Below are positions 36,677 through 45,981 of a stretch of 64,000 bases of DNA, piece after piece. The position numbers were made by a program, and so were the translations under genes. The DNA comes from a bacterium (GTDB lineage Bacteria; JAMCPX01): contig JAJYUJ010000010.1 in NCBI GenBank assembly GCA_021792615.1, positions 1 through 64,000 of the forward strand, read 5' to 3'. Position 1 is the first letter of the stretch. Each line of letters begins with the position of its first letter. Below the pieces are notes generated by a model. That model did no database searches, had not been told where the DNA came from, and saw only the letters and a list, made by a program, of their open reading frames with translations.

Positions 36677-39049
36677 ATGAGCAAAAAACTGATAATATTT
36701 ATTTCATGCATAATCATGGTGATGCTTCTCCATACGCCCGTGCAAGCGCAGGAGGCAGGGCTTACCATTACTTCCGTTACCGTGCATAAGCCTGCCAAGG
36801 AACGGAAACCCGCGGGCGTTCCCAAGGTAACGATGGATTTTAACAATGTGGATATAAAGGACTTTATCAAAGTAATAAGCAAGATCACGGGTAAAGATTT
36901 TATACTCGGCCAGAATGTCACCGGCAAGGTTACGATTGTTTCTCCGACGCCGGTTACCATAGATGAGGCATGGAGGATATTCGAGTCCGTTCTCCAGGTC
37001 AACCAGCTTACCACGGTCGGGACCGGAAACGTCATCAAGATCCTTTCCCTGAGAGACGCCAAGGGTGCGGATATAAGCACGTATCTCGGGAGGAGACCGG
37101 AACAAACAAGCGATGTATACATTACCCAGGTTATACCGCTTCATTATATTACGGCAAACGATATGGCAAATGTCCTGCGTCCGTTTCTGTCCTCATTCGG
37201 CAATATTCAGCCGTACGATCCCGCGAACACCCTGATTGTAACGGAATCCGCTTCCAACATAGAAAGACTCCTCAAAATTATACGGGAACTTGATACGGAC
37301 ATAAACCGGCAGACCATCCAGGTAATAAAGCTACGGTATGCTACGGCACAGAGTATAGCCAATATCATCAATAACCTGTATACCGGACAAACGAAACCTA
37401 CCTTCGGCTTCGTACGGCCGAACCAGGCCGTTCAGGCGCAGCAGCCGATCAAGGTCCTGTACGACGACAGAACGAATTCTTTGATCATTGTTGCAAGTGC
37501 CGATGAGATAGCGTCCATAGAAACACTGATCGCAAAGCTCGACGTGCCGGTTGTCGGGGAAGGGCAGATCCATGTTTATTATCTCAAAAATGCAAATGCA
37601 GAGAAACTTGCATCGACGCTTGCCACCCTCGCCGGAAGTTCAACACCTGCGGCACCCGGGCAGGCACCACAGCGTGCCGCCGTGGCCCAGCTTGCGGGAG
37701 GGGTCAAGATATCAGCGGACCCTGCGACGAACTCGCTCATCATCATCGCTACACCCCAGGACTACCAGATCATCAAGGGTGTTATCCAGGAGCTTGATAT
37801 ACGGAGGAGACAGGTTTATGTCCAGGCCGTCATAGCTGAGCTTTCGCTCAGCGGGACGAAACAACTCGGTGTCGATCTGAATGCCATTCCCAACCTGTAC
37901 GCGGGCGGGACGCACTTCGGCGGCGTGAGCAACATGGGTGCGGGGAGCCAGGTCCTTCCGACGACAACAAGCCCGCTCGGTCCTTTCAGTCAGTCGGGCC
38001 TGTCCATGGGCATCATGAACGGAACTATTTCCCTGAACGGGGTAAACTATCCCAATATTATATCTTTTATCAATGCACTTGAAACAAACAGTCAGGCAAA
38101 CGTCCTGTCGACGCCGAACATACTCGCAACGGACAATGAGCCTGCGGAGATCATGGTCGGACAGAACGTCCCTATACCCACGGGGCAGGCCATAGGGCAG
38201 ATCAGCGGGTATACCCAGACATTCGTTCAAAGACAGGACGTCGGTTTGAAACTGAAGATCACCCCGCAGATCAATGCAGGCGATTATGTACGGTTAAAGC
38301 TTGATTTCGAGCTTACCGCTATCATTCCTTCCCCGCAGGGGCTGAACGCAAATACCGTTGGAATAACGACATCGAAACGGTCCGCCCAGACGGTCGTTAC
38401 CGTTAAAGACAGAAGTACCATCGTTATCGGCGGACTGATCCAGAACAACTCGAGTGTGAGCGAGAGCAAGATCCCGTTCCTCGGCGATCTGCCGCTCATC
38501 GGTTGGCTGTTCAGGTATTCGAACAAATCGAAGGACAAAACAGACCTCATGATCTTCCTCACCCCGTACATCGTGAAGGGGCAGTCCGATATAGCAAGGA
38601 TAAACAAGATGAAGGAAGAGCAGACGAAAAAATTCGAAAAAGAGACCTTTGGTTACGAACTCAAGAACAGCCCTTTCAAGGCCACATTTAAGCAGATGAA
38701 TAAAACCGGGGAAGAGCGTGTAAAACAGCCTGCCCCGCTCCTGTTTACCGGGGAAACCTATATTACGCCTGAAGGAGAATTCCCCGTTCAGATGCAGCAT
38801 GGTATGCCGACAACAGGCACGACTCTGACGCAGAGTGCCGTAGCACCGGTTACCGGCACTGCCGCCGGAGGTATGACTGCCGGCACATCCATAACCGGAA
38901 CGCAGGGTGAAGGTGTAACGGCTCCGGTGCCTGTCCCCGGCAGTCCGGGTCCTGCACGTCCTGCGGGCACGGAATACGCTGTTCCGCTGACCGGAAGCAC
39001 CTTTAGCGCAGAGGCCGCCGGACAGACGGAGACAACAGGGAAACCATGA
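36677..39049 (+). CDS. gspD: type II secretion secretin GspD
   Basis: 790 residues. A signal peptide ends near AQA (about residue 25). The N0 domain (VTMDFNNVDIKDFIKVISKI) is followed by N1-N3 ring domains (HYITANDMANVLRPFLS; LRYATAQSIANIINNLYTG; YYLKNANAEKLASTLATL). The secretin barrel region carries VQAVIAELSLSGTKQLG, VLSTPNILATDNEPAEI, GQNVPIPTG and VVTVKDRSTIVIGGLI. Beyond about residue 690 is an unusual Thr/Pro/Gly-rich low-complexity tail. The stop overlaps the gspE ATG. Confidence 0.95.
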   Translation: MSKKLIIFISCIIMVMLLHTPVQAQEAGLTITSVTVHKPAKERKPAGVPKVTMDFNNVDIKDFIKVISKITGKDFILGQNVTGKVTIVSPTPVTIDEAWRIFESVLQVNQLTTVGTGNVIKILSLRDAKGADISTYLGRRPEQTSDVYITQVIPLHYITANDMANVLRPFLSSFGNIQPYDPANTLIVTESASNIERLLKIIRELDTDINRQTIQVIKLRYATAQSIANIINNLYTGQTKPTFGFVRPNQAVQAQQPIKVLYDDRTNSLIIVASADEIASIETLIAKLDVPVVGEGQIHVYYLKNANAEKLASTLATLAGSSTPAAPGQAPQRAAVAQLAGGVKISADPATNSLIIIATPQDYQIIKGVIQELDIRRRQVYVQAVIAELSLSGTKQLGVDLNAIPNLYAGGTHFGGVSNMGAGSQVLPTTTSPLGPFSQSGLSMGIMNGTISLNGVNYPNIISFINALETNSQANVLSTPNILATDNEPAEIMVGQNVPIPTGQAIGQISGYTQTFVQRQDVGLKLKITPQINAGDYVRLKLDFELTAIIPSPQGLNANTVGITTSKRSAQTVVTVKDRSTIVIGGLIQNNSSVSESKIPFLGDLPLIGWLFRYSNKSKDKTDLMIFLTPYIVKGQSDIARINKMKEEQTKKFEKETFGYELKNSPFKATFKQMNKTGEERVKQPAPLLFTGETYITPEGEFPVQMQHGMPTTGTTLTQSAVAPVTGTAAGGMTAGTSITGTQGEGVTAPVPVPGSPGPARPAGTEYAVPLTGSTFSAEAAGQTETTGKP

Positions 39050-40758
39050 AAAAAAAGGCTTTGATAGGGGAATTGCTGCTCGGCGTAATAACGGCAGAAC
39101 AGCTCGAAGAGGCCCTGACGTATCAAAAAGAGAAGGGCGGCAGGCTCGGTGAATTGCTGCTGACGAAATTCAAGGTCATAACCGAAGCCGATCTTATCAA
39201 AGCACTGGGAGAACAGTTCGGCATAGAATATATAACCAACCTCACGGGCATGAAACTCGATATGGATCTGATTCAGAAATTCCCCAAGGCCATTTCGCGG
39301 CGTTTCGGCATCATCCCCATAGAAAAGGTAAACGGACTTGTACGGCTCGGCATTATGGACCCCACGAACCTCGAGGCCATCAATGATGCGGAACGCTTTC
39401 TCGATATGCCTGTCGTCCCGGTCCTTGTTACCCAGCGGGACGTTGTCAACGCCGCGAACATTTACTATGACAGGATCGATGTCAGTACCGAGGACATGGT
39501 CGATGAGCTCGAGGACACGAACCTCGATCACGTTGCCCAGGAATTGAACGAACCGCAGGACCTTCTCGATGCAACGGATGAAGCGCCTATCATACGGCTC
39601 ATCAATTCCCTGATGTTCGAGGCCGTGAAGAAGCGCGCAAGCGATATCCATATAGAGCCTTTCGAGAAGGAATTGTCTGTCCGCTACCGCATCGACGGCA
39701 TACTGTACGAAATCATAAAACCTCCGAAGCGGTTCCAATCGAGTATCATCTCGAGGGTCAAGGTCATGGCGGGCATGAATATAGCTGAAAAGAGATTGCC
39801 GCAGGACGGAAGAATACGGATAAAGATAGCAGGCAAGGACGTCGACATAAGGACGTCTATAATCCCGACTTCATTCGGAGAGCGGGTGGTCATGAGGCTG
39901 CTCGACCGGTCGAGTGTCCTTATCGGCCTCGACAATATCGGCCTTACCGGCGAAAAGCTGAAGCTCATCAACCAGCTTATCAAGAGGAGCAACGGTATCG
40001 TACTGGTTACCGGCCCCACGGGCAGCGGCAAGACAACGACGCTTTACTCCGTACTGTCGGTACTCAACTCTCCGGAAGTGAACATATTGACTATAGAAGA
40101 TCCGGTGGAATACCAGATAAAGGGCATAGGACAGATCCAGGTGAACTCGAAGATCGATCTGACCTTTGCCAACGGACTCCGGTCCATCTTGAGGCAGGAC
40201 CCGGACATCGTGCTGGTCGGTGAAATAAGGGACAAGGAAACCGCAGAGATAGCCGTCCAGGCGTCCCTGACCGGTCATCTTGTCTTTTCCACCCTGCACA
40301 CGAACGATTCTGCCGGCGGTATAACCAGGTTGATCGACATGGGCATCGAACCGTTCCTCGTCTCCTCGTCAGTCGTTGCGATCATTGCTCAGCGGCTTGT
40401 CAGGACGATATGCCCCGTTTGCAAAATCGCGTACAGGCCGAATGATGAAGAATTGATGGAAATAGGCATTACCAGGGATCTCCTGCATGACGATGCGGTA
40501 TACAAGGGGAAGGGCTGCGTAAACTGCGTCAACACCGGGTTTAAGGGCAGGACCGGCATATATGAAATAATGATTATAGACGATGAAATACGCTCCATGA
40601 TCACCAAAGGAGTGGATTCTTCGATGATAAAACATGCTGCGATCAATAAGGGCATGACCACGCTGAAGGAGGACGGCATCAAAAAGATCGTCAGCGGGGT
40701 CACGACCATCAAGGAAATTCTGAGGGTTACTCAGGACGAGGTAACCGAAGTGGTTTAA
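39046..40758 (+). CDS. gspE: type II secretion ATPase GspE
   Basis: 570 residues. The N-terminal MshEN/GspE-N domain (LGELLLTKFKVITEADLIKA) is followed by N2 and the AAA-like domain. That domain has Walker A GPTGSGKTTTLYSVL, the Asp box TIEDPVEYQI, Walker B RQDPDIVLVGEIRD and the His box GHLVFSTLHTNDS. The zinc tetracysteine motif is present as CPVC ... CVNC, confirming GspE/PilB type. It powers pseudopilus assembly. Confidence 0.95.
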   Translation: MKKKALIGELLLGVITAEQLEEALTYQKEKGGRLGELLLTKFKVITEADLIKALGEQFGIEYITNLTGMKLDMDLIQKFPKAISRRFGIIPIEKVNGLVRLGIMDPTNLEAINDAERFLDMPVVPVLVTQRDVVNAANIYYDRIDVSTEDMVDELEDTNLDHVAQELNEPQDLLDATDEAPIIRLINSLMFEAVKKRASDIHIEPFEKELSVRYRIDGILYEIIKPPKRFQSSIISRVKVMAGMNIAEKRLPQDGRIRIKIAGKDVDIRTSIIPTSFGERVVMRLLDRSSVLIGLDNIGLTGEKLKLINQLIKRSNGIVLVTGPTGSGKTTTLYSVLSVLNSPEVNILTIEDPVEYQIKGIGQIQVNSKIDLTFANGLRSILRQDPDIVLVGEIRDKETAEIAVQASLTGHLVFSTLHTNDSAGGITRLIDMGIEPFLVSSSVVAIIAQRLVRTICPVCKIAYRPNDEELMEIGITRDLLHDDAVYKGKGCVNCVNTGFKGRTGIYEIMIIDDEIRSMITKGVDSSMIKHAAINKGMTTLKEDGIKKIVSGVTTIKEILRVTQDEVTEVV

Positions 40759-40766
40759 ACCAGCTT

Positions 40767-41990
40767 ATGCCGATCTTCGAATACAAAGGGTTTACGGTTC
40801 AGGGAAAATCAACGCGGGGCGTCATAGAAGCGGACAACCAGCATGCGGCACGCATAAAACTGAAGGACACCGGTATCTACGCAACGGATTTCAGGCAGGA
40901 AGCAGAAGAACGCGCCGAAAACATCGCGAAGATGAGCGTGTCCGACCTCCTGACGAGCGTGAAACAGCAGGACGTTGCGATCGTTACCCGTCAGTTGTCC
41001 AGTCTTATCGGCGCAGGACTTACCCTGGTCGAGGCACTCGACGCTATCGTAGAGCAGATCGACAAGATTAAATTAAAGAAGATCATCAGCAACATCAAAA
41101 CGAGGATCAATGAGGGAAGTTCGTTTGCGGATGCCCTCAAAATAGCTCCGAAGGTATTCCCGGATTTCTATGTGAATATGGTCGCTGCGGGTGAATCCAG
41201 CGGAGCACTGGACGTCGTGCTTCAGCGGCTCGCGGATTATATCGAGAACCAGGTAAAACTGAAATACCGGGTCATAGCCACGCTCATTTATCCTGCGATT
41301 ATGTCGCTGCTCGCCATGTTCGTTGTCATAGCACTTATGACCTTTGTTATCCCCAAGGTCACCCAGTTGTTCAAGGACGTAAACCAGACCTTGCCGATCT
41401 TCACCAGACTGCTTATCTTCGTGAGCAATATCATGAGCGCGTACTGGTACCTGTTTATCGTCGCTGCGATCGGAGCGTATTATGTATTCAGATGGTACAT
41501 TAAGACGGCCAGGGGGCGCGTCAGGTATGAACGTTTCTTACTCAGGATACCGGTTTTCGGCAGACTCATACAGCTCGTGATCATAGCCCGGTTTGCGCGT
41601 ACGCTTGCGACCCTGTTGAAAAGCGGCGTGCCTGTGGTAAGGGCCATGGACATCGTCAAGACCATCGTGAACAACAGCATCATCGGGCAGGCGATAGAGA
41701 AGGCAAAGGTGTCCATTGTCGAAGGGTCATCGATATCTGCACCGCTGCGGGCAAGCGGTGTTTTCCCGCCCATGGTGACCAGGATGATAGCGGTCGGCGA
41801 GCAGAGCGGGGAGCTCGAGAATATGCTGGAGAAGATTGCGGTAACGTATGAGGACAATGTTACGACGGCCATCAGCGCACTGACGGCGCTGCTGGAACCT
41901 GTCATTATCCTGATCATGGCAGGGATTGTGCTGTTCATCATCTTGTCTGTACTGCTGCCGATCTTCCAGATGAATCAATTAGTCCATTAG
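40767..41990 (+). CDS. gspF: type II secretion inner-membrane platform protein GspF
   Basis: 407 residues with two repeated T2SSF domains. The first is RQLSSLIGAGLTLVEALDAI and the second FARTLATLLKSGVPVVRAMD. Three membrane segments lie near 170-190, 215-240 and 375-400. AAGESSGALDVVL and AVGEQSGELENML are the paired GExSG motifs. It anchors the GspE ATPase and feeds pseudopilins. gspG follows after 10 nt. Confidence 0.95.
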   Translation: MPIFEYKGFTVQGKSTRGVIEADNQHAARIKLKDTGIYATDFRQEAEERAENIAKMSVSDLLTSVKQQDVAIVTRQLSSLIGAGLTLVEALDAIVEQIDKIKLKKIISNIKTRINEGSSFADALKIAPKVFPDFYVNMVAAGESSGALDVVLQRLADYIENQVKLKYRVIATLIYPAIMSLLAMFVVIALMTFVIPKVTQLFKDVNQTLPIFTRLLIFVSNIMSAYWYLFIVAAIGAYYVFRWYIKTARGRVRYERFLLRIPVFGRLIQLVIIARFARTLATLLKSGVPVVRAMDIVKTIVNNSIIGQAIEKAKVSIVEGSSISAPLRASGVFPPMVTRMIAVGEQSGELENMLEKIAVTYEDNVTTAISALTALLEPVIILIMAGIVLFIILSVLLPIFQMNQLVH

Positions 41991-42000
41991 GAGGTAAAAG

Positions 42001-42546
42001 ATGCGAAGAGAGAAAAAATTTACGCCGGTAGAGAGCAGCAAAGCTTTCCCGGGAGATAAAATGCCGTTAAAATTTATGGTGAACGTAAAAACGGCGCCCG
42101 GCCGCAGGTCTCCGGCGGGGTTTACCCTTATAGAGATTATGGTCGTGGTGCTTATCATCGGCCTGCTGGCGACGCTCGTTGCAGTCAATGTTATACCGAG
42201 AAAAGAGGAAGCGAACCGGGTCAAGGCGTGCGCCGATATCAAGTCCCTCGAAACCGCACTGAAGCTGTATTATCTCGACAATCATACATACCCGACGACG
42301 GAGCAGGGTCTGAAGGCACTGGTCGCACAGCCGACGGTCGGCAAAATACCGTGCTGCTGGAAAGAGGGCGGATACGTAGAGGGCGGACATATTCCCAAAG
42401 ACCCGTGGGACAATGCGTATGTTTACATAAGCCCTGCACCCAACGGTTCCGATTATGAGATAATTTCTTATGGTGCAGACGGCAAGCCCGGCGGCGAGGG
42501 CAAAGATAAGGACATAACAAGCCTTGATACGGGTTCGTGCCAATAG
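42001..42546 (+). CDS. gspG: type II secretion major pseudopilin GspG
   Basis: 181 residues. The prepilin-peptidase site is SPAG/FTLIEIMVVVLIIGLLA with Glu at +5 of the mature protein. The C-terminal GspG fold has YYLDNHTYPTTEQGLKALV and the calcium-site region PKDPWDNAYVYISP, then SYGADGKPGGEG. Cleavage after Gly40 implies a very long leader from ATG 42001, which has AGGAGGT upstream. ATG 42061 (after GGGAGATAA) would give a 20-residue leader. Confidence 0.94.
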   Translation: MRREKKFTPVESSKAFPGDKMPLKFMVNVKTAPGRRSPAGFTLIEIMVVVLIIGLLATLVAVNVIPRKEEANRVKACADIKSLETALKLYYLDNHTYPTTEQGLKALVAQPTVGKIPCCWKEGGYVEGGHIPKDPWDNAYVYISPAPNGSDYEIISYGADGKPGGEGKDKDITSLDTGSCQ

Positions 42547-42580
42547 AGAAGGGGGACCCGTCCGCTTGGAAGGTCCCCGG

Positions 42581-43153
42581 ATGAAAACGCGCGTCCCCGT
42601 TCAGGGGGCGTACGGCATTTCTTCCTTGACCCGGAGGAGAGGGTTTACCCTTATCGAGCTCATGGTGGTGCTGTTTATCATCGTCGTGGTGCTGGGGATT
42701 GCCACACCGAGGCTGATGGACCTTACGGGTGTGGAACTCCGGACGTCCGCACAGCGCTTGTCTTCGACCATCCGGTATGTATACGCAAAGGCCGTGTTTT
42801 CGAAGACGGACTATTACCGCTTGAAGTTCGATCTGAAAAAAAACGAGTATTGGGTCGAGACCTGTGTGCCATCCCTTGAAACGAACAGCTGTGAATGGCA
42901 CGCGGACAAGGACATGCTCGGCAAACGAGAAAAACTTCCCCACGGCATCAAATTCGAGGATATCATCGTGAACACGACCATGGTCAGTAAAAACGCCACC
43001 GATGTTTCCATTCAATTTTACCCGCAGGGATATATGCCGTATACCATTATCCATATCGAAGACGATAAAAAGGACGTATATTCGCTTGAGGTAAACCCGT
43101 TTACCGGGCAGGTGGCGATATACGACAAATATTATGAACCGGAAAAATCCTGA
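42581..43153 (+). CDS. gspH: type II secretion minor pseudopilin GspH
   Basis: 190 residues from ATG 42581. The leader ends in RRRG/FTLIELMVVLFIIVVVLGI, a type IV pilin-like methylation site, followed by the GspH globular domain (SAQRLSSTIRYVYAKAVFSK). The open frame extends upstream to TTG 42524 inside gspG, but the leader from ATG 42581 has a more usual length. The 3' end overlaps the gspI start by 20 nt. Confidence 0.88.
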   Translation: MKTRVPVQGAYGISSLTRRRGFTLIELMVVLFIIVVVLGIATPRLMDLTGVELRTSAQRLSSTIRYVYAKAVFSKTDYYRLKFDLKKNEYWVETCVPSLETNSCEWHADKDMLGKREKLPHGIKFEDIIVNTTMVSKNATDVSIQFYPQGYMPYTIIHIEDDKKDVYSLEVNPFTGQVAIYDKYYEPEKS

Positions 43154-43559
43154 ACAAGGCTTTTCGTTGCTCGAGCTGCTCGTTGCGGTGGCAATACTCG
43201 CCGTGGGTCTGATCTCCGTACAATCGCTCGAGAACCAGAATATCGATGCCTCGAATTATATCAATGATACGAGTATCGCGATGATGCTCGCGGATTACCG
43301 GCTCGGGAAAGAAGAGATAAAAACGAATTTCGGGGACTTTAACCCGCCGCTGAAATCTTTTTCGGCCCAATTCCCTTCCTTCAAGGTGGAATCGACGAAC
43401 GAAAATGGCCTGACGCTCCCGATCGACATTCCCATAAATCTGCCTCCGGTACTTTCGGTAACCGTAACATGGAAGTTCCATAACAGTACCGAGAATCTTA
43501 TGCTCATCGATTACCTGCCGGCAGCGCAGGGTATGACCGTTCCGACAACCATACCATAG
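43134..43559 (+). CDS. gspI: type II secretion minor pseudopilin GspI
   Basis: 141 residues. The short leader MNRKNPEQG is followed by FSLLELLVAVAILAVGLISV, the pilin-like helix with the conserved Glu5. A brief globular domain follows. GspI is one of the tip pseudopilins (GspI-J-K). After its stop the secretion genes break off; a gspJ-type gene is seen only about 19.7 kb further on at 63296. Confidence 0.88.
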   Translation: MNRKNPEQGFSLLELLVAVAILAVGLISVQSLENQNIDASNYINDTSIAMMLADYRLGKEEIKTNFGDFNPPLKSFSAQFPSFKVESTNENGLTLPIDIPINLPPVLSVTVTWKFHNSTENLMLIDYLPAAQGMTVPTTIP

Positions 43560-43623
43560 GCTTCCGGCCGGTCACTGTTTCCCTGCATCCGGACAATAAA
43601 GAAATCCGCGTGCCTGGTGCATG

Positions 43624-44190
43624 TTATTTCGTACGGGGTCTGAACTTAAAATGCAGCTCTGTAACCGGGTCCCCGGTGCACTGGCACTTTTCGATCCCGG
43701 ATGTTACATCTTCATAGTTAGACATCTTGAGAAGCTGCTCAATCCATCCCTGGGTACTTTTTACGTGCGCCATGTCGATTTCCGGGAAATCTTCTATGAC
43801 CATGGAAATTTCATTTTCTGCGAAGAGCTTCATCTCTGCTTTCCCGACATCGTAATAACTGCTCCATATCGTCATGGCTTTTCTAATCAATAATTGCGGG
43901 TCGTTACTGCTCAGCACACTGCTGAATATCGTAGATAGATCTCGCTGTGCGGAAAGTCTCCCCTGTTCTATGCAAAACGCGAGATCCCCGTTCCCCATGA
44001 CCTTGTCCACCACACGTAAGAGCTCCGGCAGTACCGGATATGGGTACCAGCCTGCGGGGCTGATATGCTCTTCCATATATTTTTTGGTATCCACGGATAA
44101 CATAGGCATGATTTTGGGCAAAGATTCTTTCAAGCCTTTTTTTACGAACTTTATCAAACCCAGTATTAAAACACCTTTTACCTGCGCCAT
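43624..44190 (-). CDS. conserved hypothetical protein
   Basis: 188 residues from ATG 44190 (MAQVKGVLILGLIKFVKKG), chosen because AAAAAGGAG precedes it. A cytoplasmic alpha-rich protein with ISPAGWYPYPVLPELLRVVD and a cysteine pair KCQCTGD near the end. The layout recalls the TIGR02265/DUF2378-type proteins of myxobacteria and relatives, a resemblance I hold at low confidence. It is the first gene after the break in the gsp operon and points back toward it. Confidence 0.65.
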   Translation of the reverse strand: MAQVKGVLILGLIKFVKKGLKESLPKIMPMLSVDTKKYMEEHISPAGWYPYPVLPELLRVVDKVMGNGDLAFCIEQGRLSAQRDLSTIFSSVLSSNDPQLLIRKAMTIWSSYYDVGKAEMKLFAENEISMVIEDFPEIDMAHVKSTQGWIEQLLKMSNYEDVTSGIEKCQCTGDPVTELHFKFRPRTK

Positions 44191-44390
44191 TGCATACTCC
44201 TTTTTGTTTTCCATTTTCCGGTACAGTGGTTTCATAGTATCATACAAAAGTCAAAAGATGTCCTTGAAACTTGTTTTTTCTCCCGGATAGAAAGGGCGAT
44301 GATCGAAATCACGTCACTTCCAACGGGGTTTACAACGAATGGTGTGTGCTTATATTTTTATCGTATACGATTGTTAGGAAAGGATGCTGA

Positions 44391-45185
44391 ATGATGAAAA
44401 GGGAAATTGCGATTGTAACCGGTGCAAACAAGGGGCTTGGATTTGAGACCTGCCGCCAGTTGAAAGACTCGGGCATGCACGTCATACTCACGGGCCGGGA
44501 TGAGGCAAAGGTAAGAAAAGCGGCGGACGGGCTGACGGCCGGAGGTGCTGAAGTTTCATGGGCTGTTCTGGACGTTCAGGACACAGAAAGCATATCCAGG
44601 TTCGCCGATGAGGTGCGCGATACGTGGAACGGGGTAGATGTACTCGTAAATAATGCGGGTGTATCCGATTTCGGAAGATTCGACGGGCCGGCCGCAGAAC
44701 TTACCGTGAAGACAAATTTTTTCGGTCCGATGCAGGTAACCGGCGCGCTCCTGCCGTTTATGCACGAAGGCTCGCGCATTGTCATGGTATCGAGCGCCAT
44801 GGGCCAGCTCTCCTGCCTGTCCGGGGATCTGAGACGCAGATTTGAATCACCCGGACTTACCAGGGATGAACTTGTGGAACTCATGCGCAGTTTCCTGCGA
44901 TCGGTGAGTGACGGTACATCTGCGCACAAAGGCTGGCCCTCCTCCGCATACTCTGTATCAAAAGCAGGGCTCAACATGCTGACGCGCATCCTTGCTGCGG
45001 AACTCTCTCCGAAAGGTATTATCGTGAATTCGGTACACCCCGGATGGGTGCGTACGGACATGGGCGGCCTGTCGGCCCCGCTCGATGTCAAGGCAGGCGC
45101 GAAGAGTATTGTGTGGGCTGCACTGCTCAAGGACGGAAGCCAGAACGGGGGTTTCTTCCACAACGGAAAACCTCTGCCGTGGTAA
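44391..45185 (+). CDS. SDR-family oxidoreductase
   Basis: 264 residues, Rossmann fold. The cofactor loop VTGANKGLGFETC, the NNAG motif and the catalytic YSVSK (Tyr/Lys) are present, and PGWVRTDMGG follows. This is like plant and bacterial carbonyl-reductase/(+)-neomenthol-dehydrogenase-type classical SDRs, NADPH dependent. Substrate unknown. Two ATGs in tandem (44391 and 44394) follow AGGAAAGGATG. Confidence 0.88.
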   Translation: MMKREIAIVTGANKGLGFETCRQLKDSGMHVILTGRDEAKVRKAADGLTAGGAEVSWAVLDVQDTESISRFADEVRDTWNGVDVLVNNAGVSDFGRFDGPAAELTVKTNFFGPMQVTGALLPFMHEGSRIVMVSSAMGQLSCLSGDLRRRFESPGLTRDELVELMRSFLRSVSDGTSAHKGWPSSAYSVSKAGLNMLTRILAAELSPKGIIVNSVHPGWVRTDMGGLSAPLDVKAGAKSIVWAALLKDGSQNGGFFHNGKPLPW

Positions 45186-45259
45186 CCTTTGCCCGTCGCT
45201 CAAGATAGCTGCCAAGTGCACAGACTTCCCTTGTTTACCATTTTACTTTGCGAAAATGT

Positions 45260-45607
45260 TCATGAGCGGATCATTATCAGGAGCATCTTGAACCTCTCCG
45301 TTGCACTCAAGGCGTGGGGCTGGTTTGCAGGCATTATTATCATGTCCCCTGCCTTTGCAGTGACGGGCTTTCCGGAGATCGAGATATCGGCTTTTCCTTC
45401 AAGCATACACACCAGGGCATCGAAGGGAGCGGTATGCTCGCTGAGTTTCTGGCCTTTGTCGAAAGCGAAAAAGGTGACAGTACCGGACTTTTTGTCAATT
45501 ATGGTCCTGCTTACAACCGAGCCTTCCTGGTAGTTTGCAAGCCCCGAAAGCGCGATCGCCTTAGCTGCAAGACTTTCCGAAACAACATCCTTTTTTTCTT
45601 GTTCCAT
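45260..45607 (-). CDS. cupin-domain protein
   Basis: 115 residues from ATG 45607 (MEQEKKDVVSES), which has ATCGGAGGTAATC upstream. A single cupin barrel: motif 1 is FAFDKGQKLSEHTAPFDALV with one His and motif 2 is AGDMIIMPANQPHAL. Of the usual metal ligands His and Glu are partly replaced, so it may not be catalytic. The longer frame to 45724 adds residues without a ribosome site. Confidence 0.82.
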   Translation of the reverse strand: MEQEKKDVVSESLAAKAIALSGLANYQEGSVVSRTIIDKKSGTVTFFAFDKGQKLSEHTAPFDALVCMLEGKADISISGKPVTAKAGDMIIMPANQPHALSATERFKMLLIMIRS

Positions 45608-45981
45608 GATTACCTCCGATAGTGATAAAGTATTTACTGAACCTGGGCTTTTAAAGCAGGGATGACCATACATACCCCTTTTTGAACGGGGACTCGCCGC
45701 AATAAACGAGGAGTCTTCTGTCAAATGTCAGAATCAGGCTCCTTTCCGGCTCAGCCCCCCAGTTCCGCTTTTCAATTGTTTATTTCCCGCCCTTGACGGG
45801 AGGGAGTCAGGGAGGGTGAAGCCTTGTTTCCGCGACATCTTATTTATCTCAACCAAACTTGTCCTGTCCCGCCAGATTTGATATACGGAATTCATGGATA
45901 TCCAACTTCCCGCACATGCCCGTACTTCCGCGTCATCCCTCTTATATAAGAGGGAAAAGAGGGCGTTACTGAGGTAATTTT
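45608..45981. other. 374-bp intergenic region with repeats upstream of rsgA
   Basis: No gene seen. Two pieces (about 45720-45751 and 45853-45900) are imperfect direct copies of pieces at about 48915-48946 and 49272-49320. A perfect 20-bp palindrome TCCCTCTTATATAAGAGGGA lies at 45936-45955, 26 nt before the rsgA ATG. It could act as an operator or transcript hairpin, or be one of the many C/G-run palindromes of this island. Confidence 0.6.

Noticed and set aside
44318-44326. AACGGGGTT motif upstream of the first SDR gene as an element end
   Set aside because: A short match without the TCT preceding it and without a partner end.
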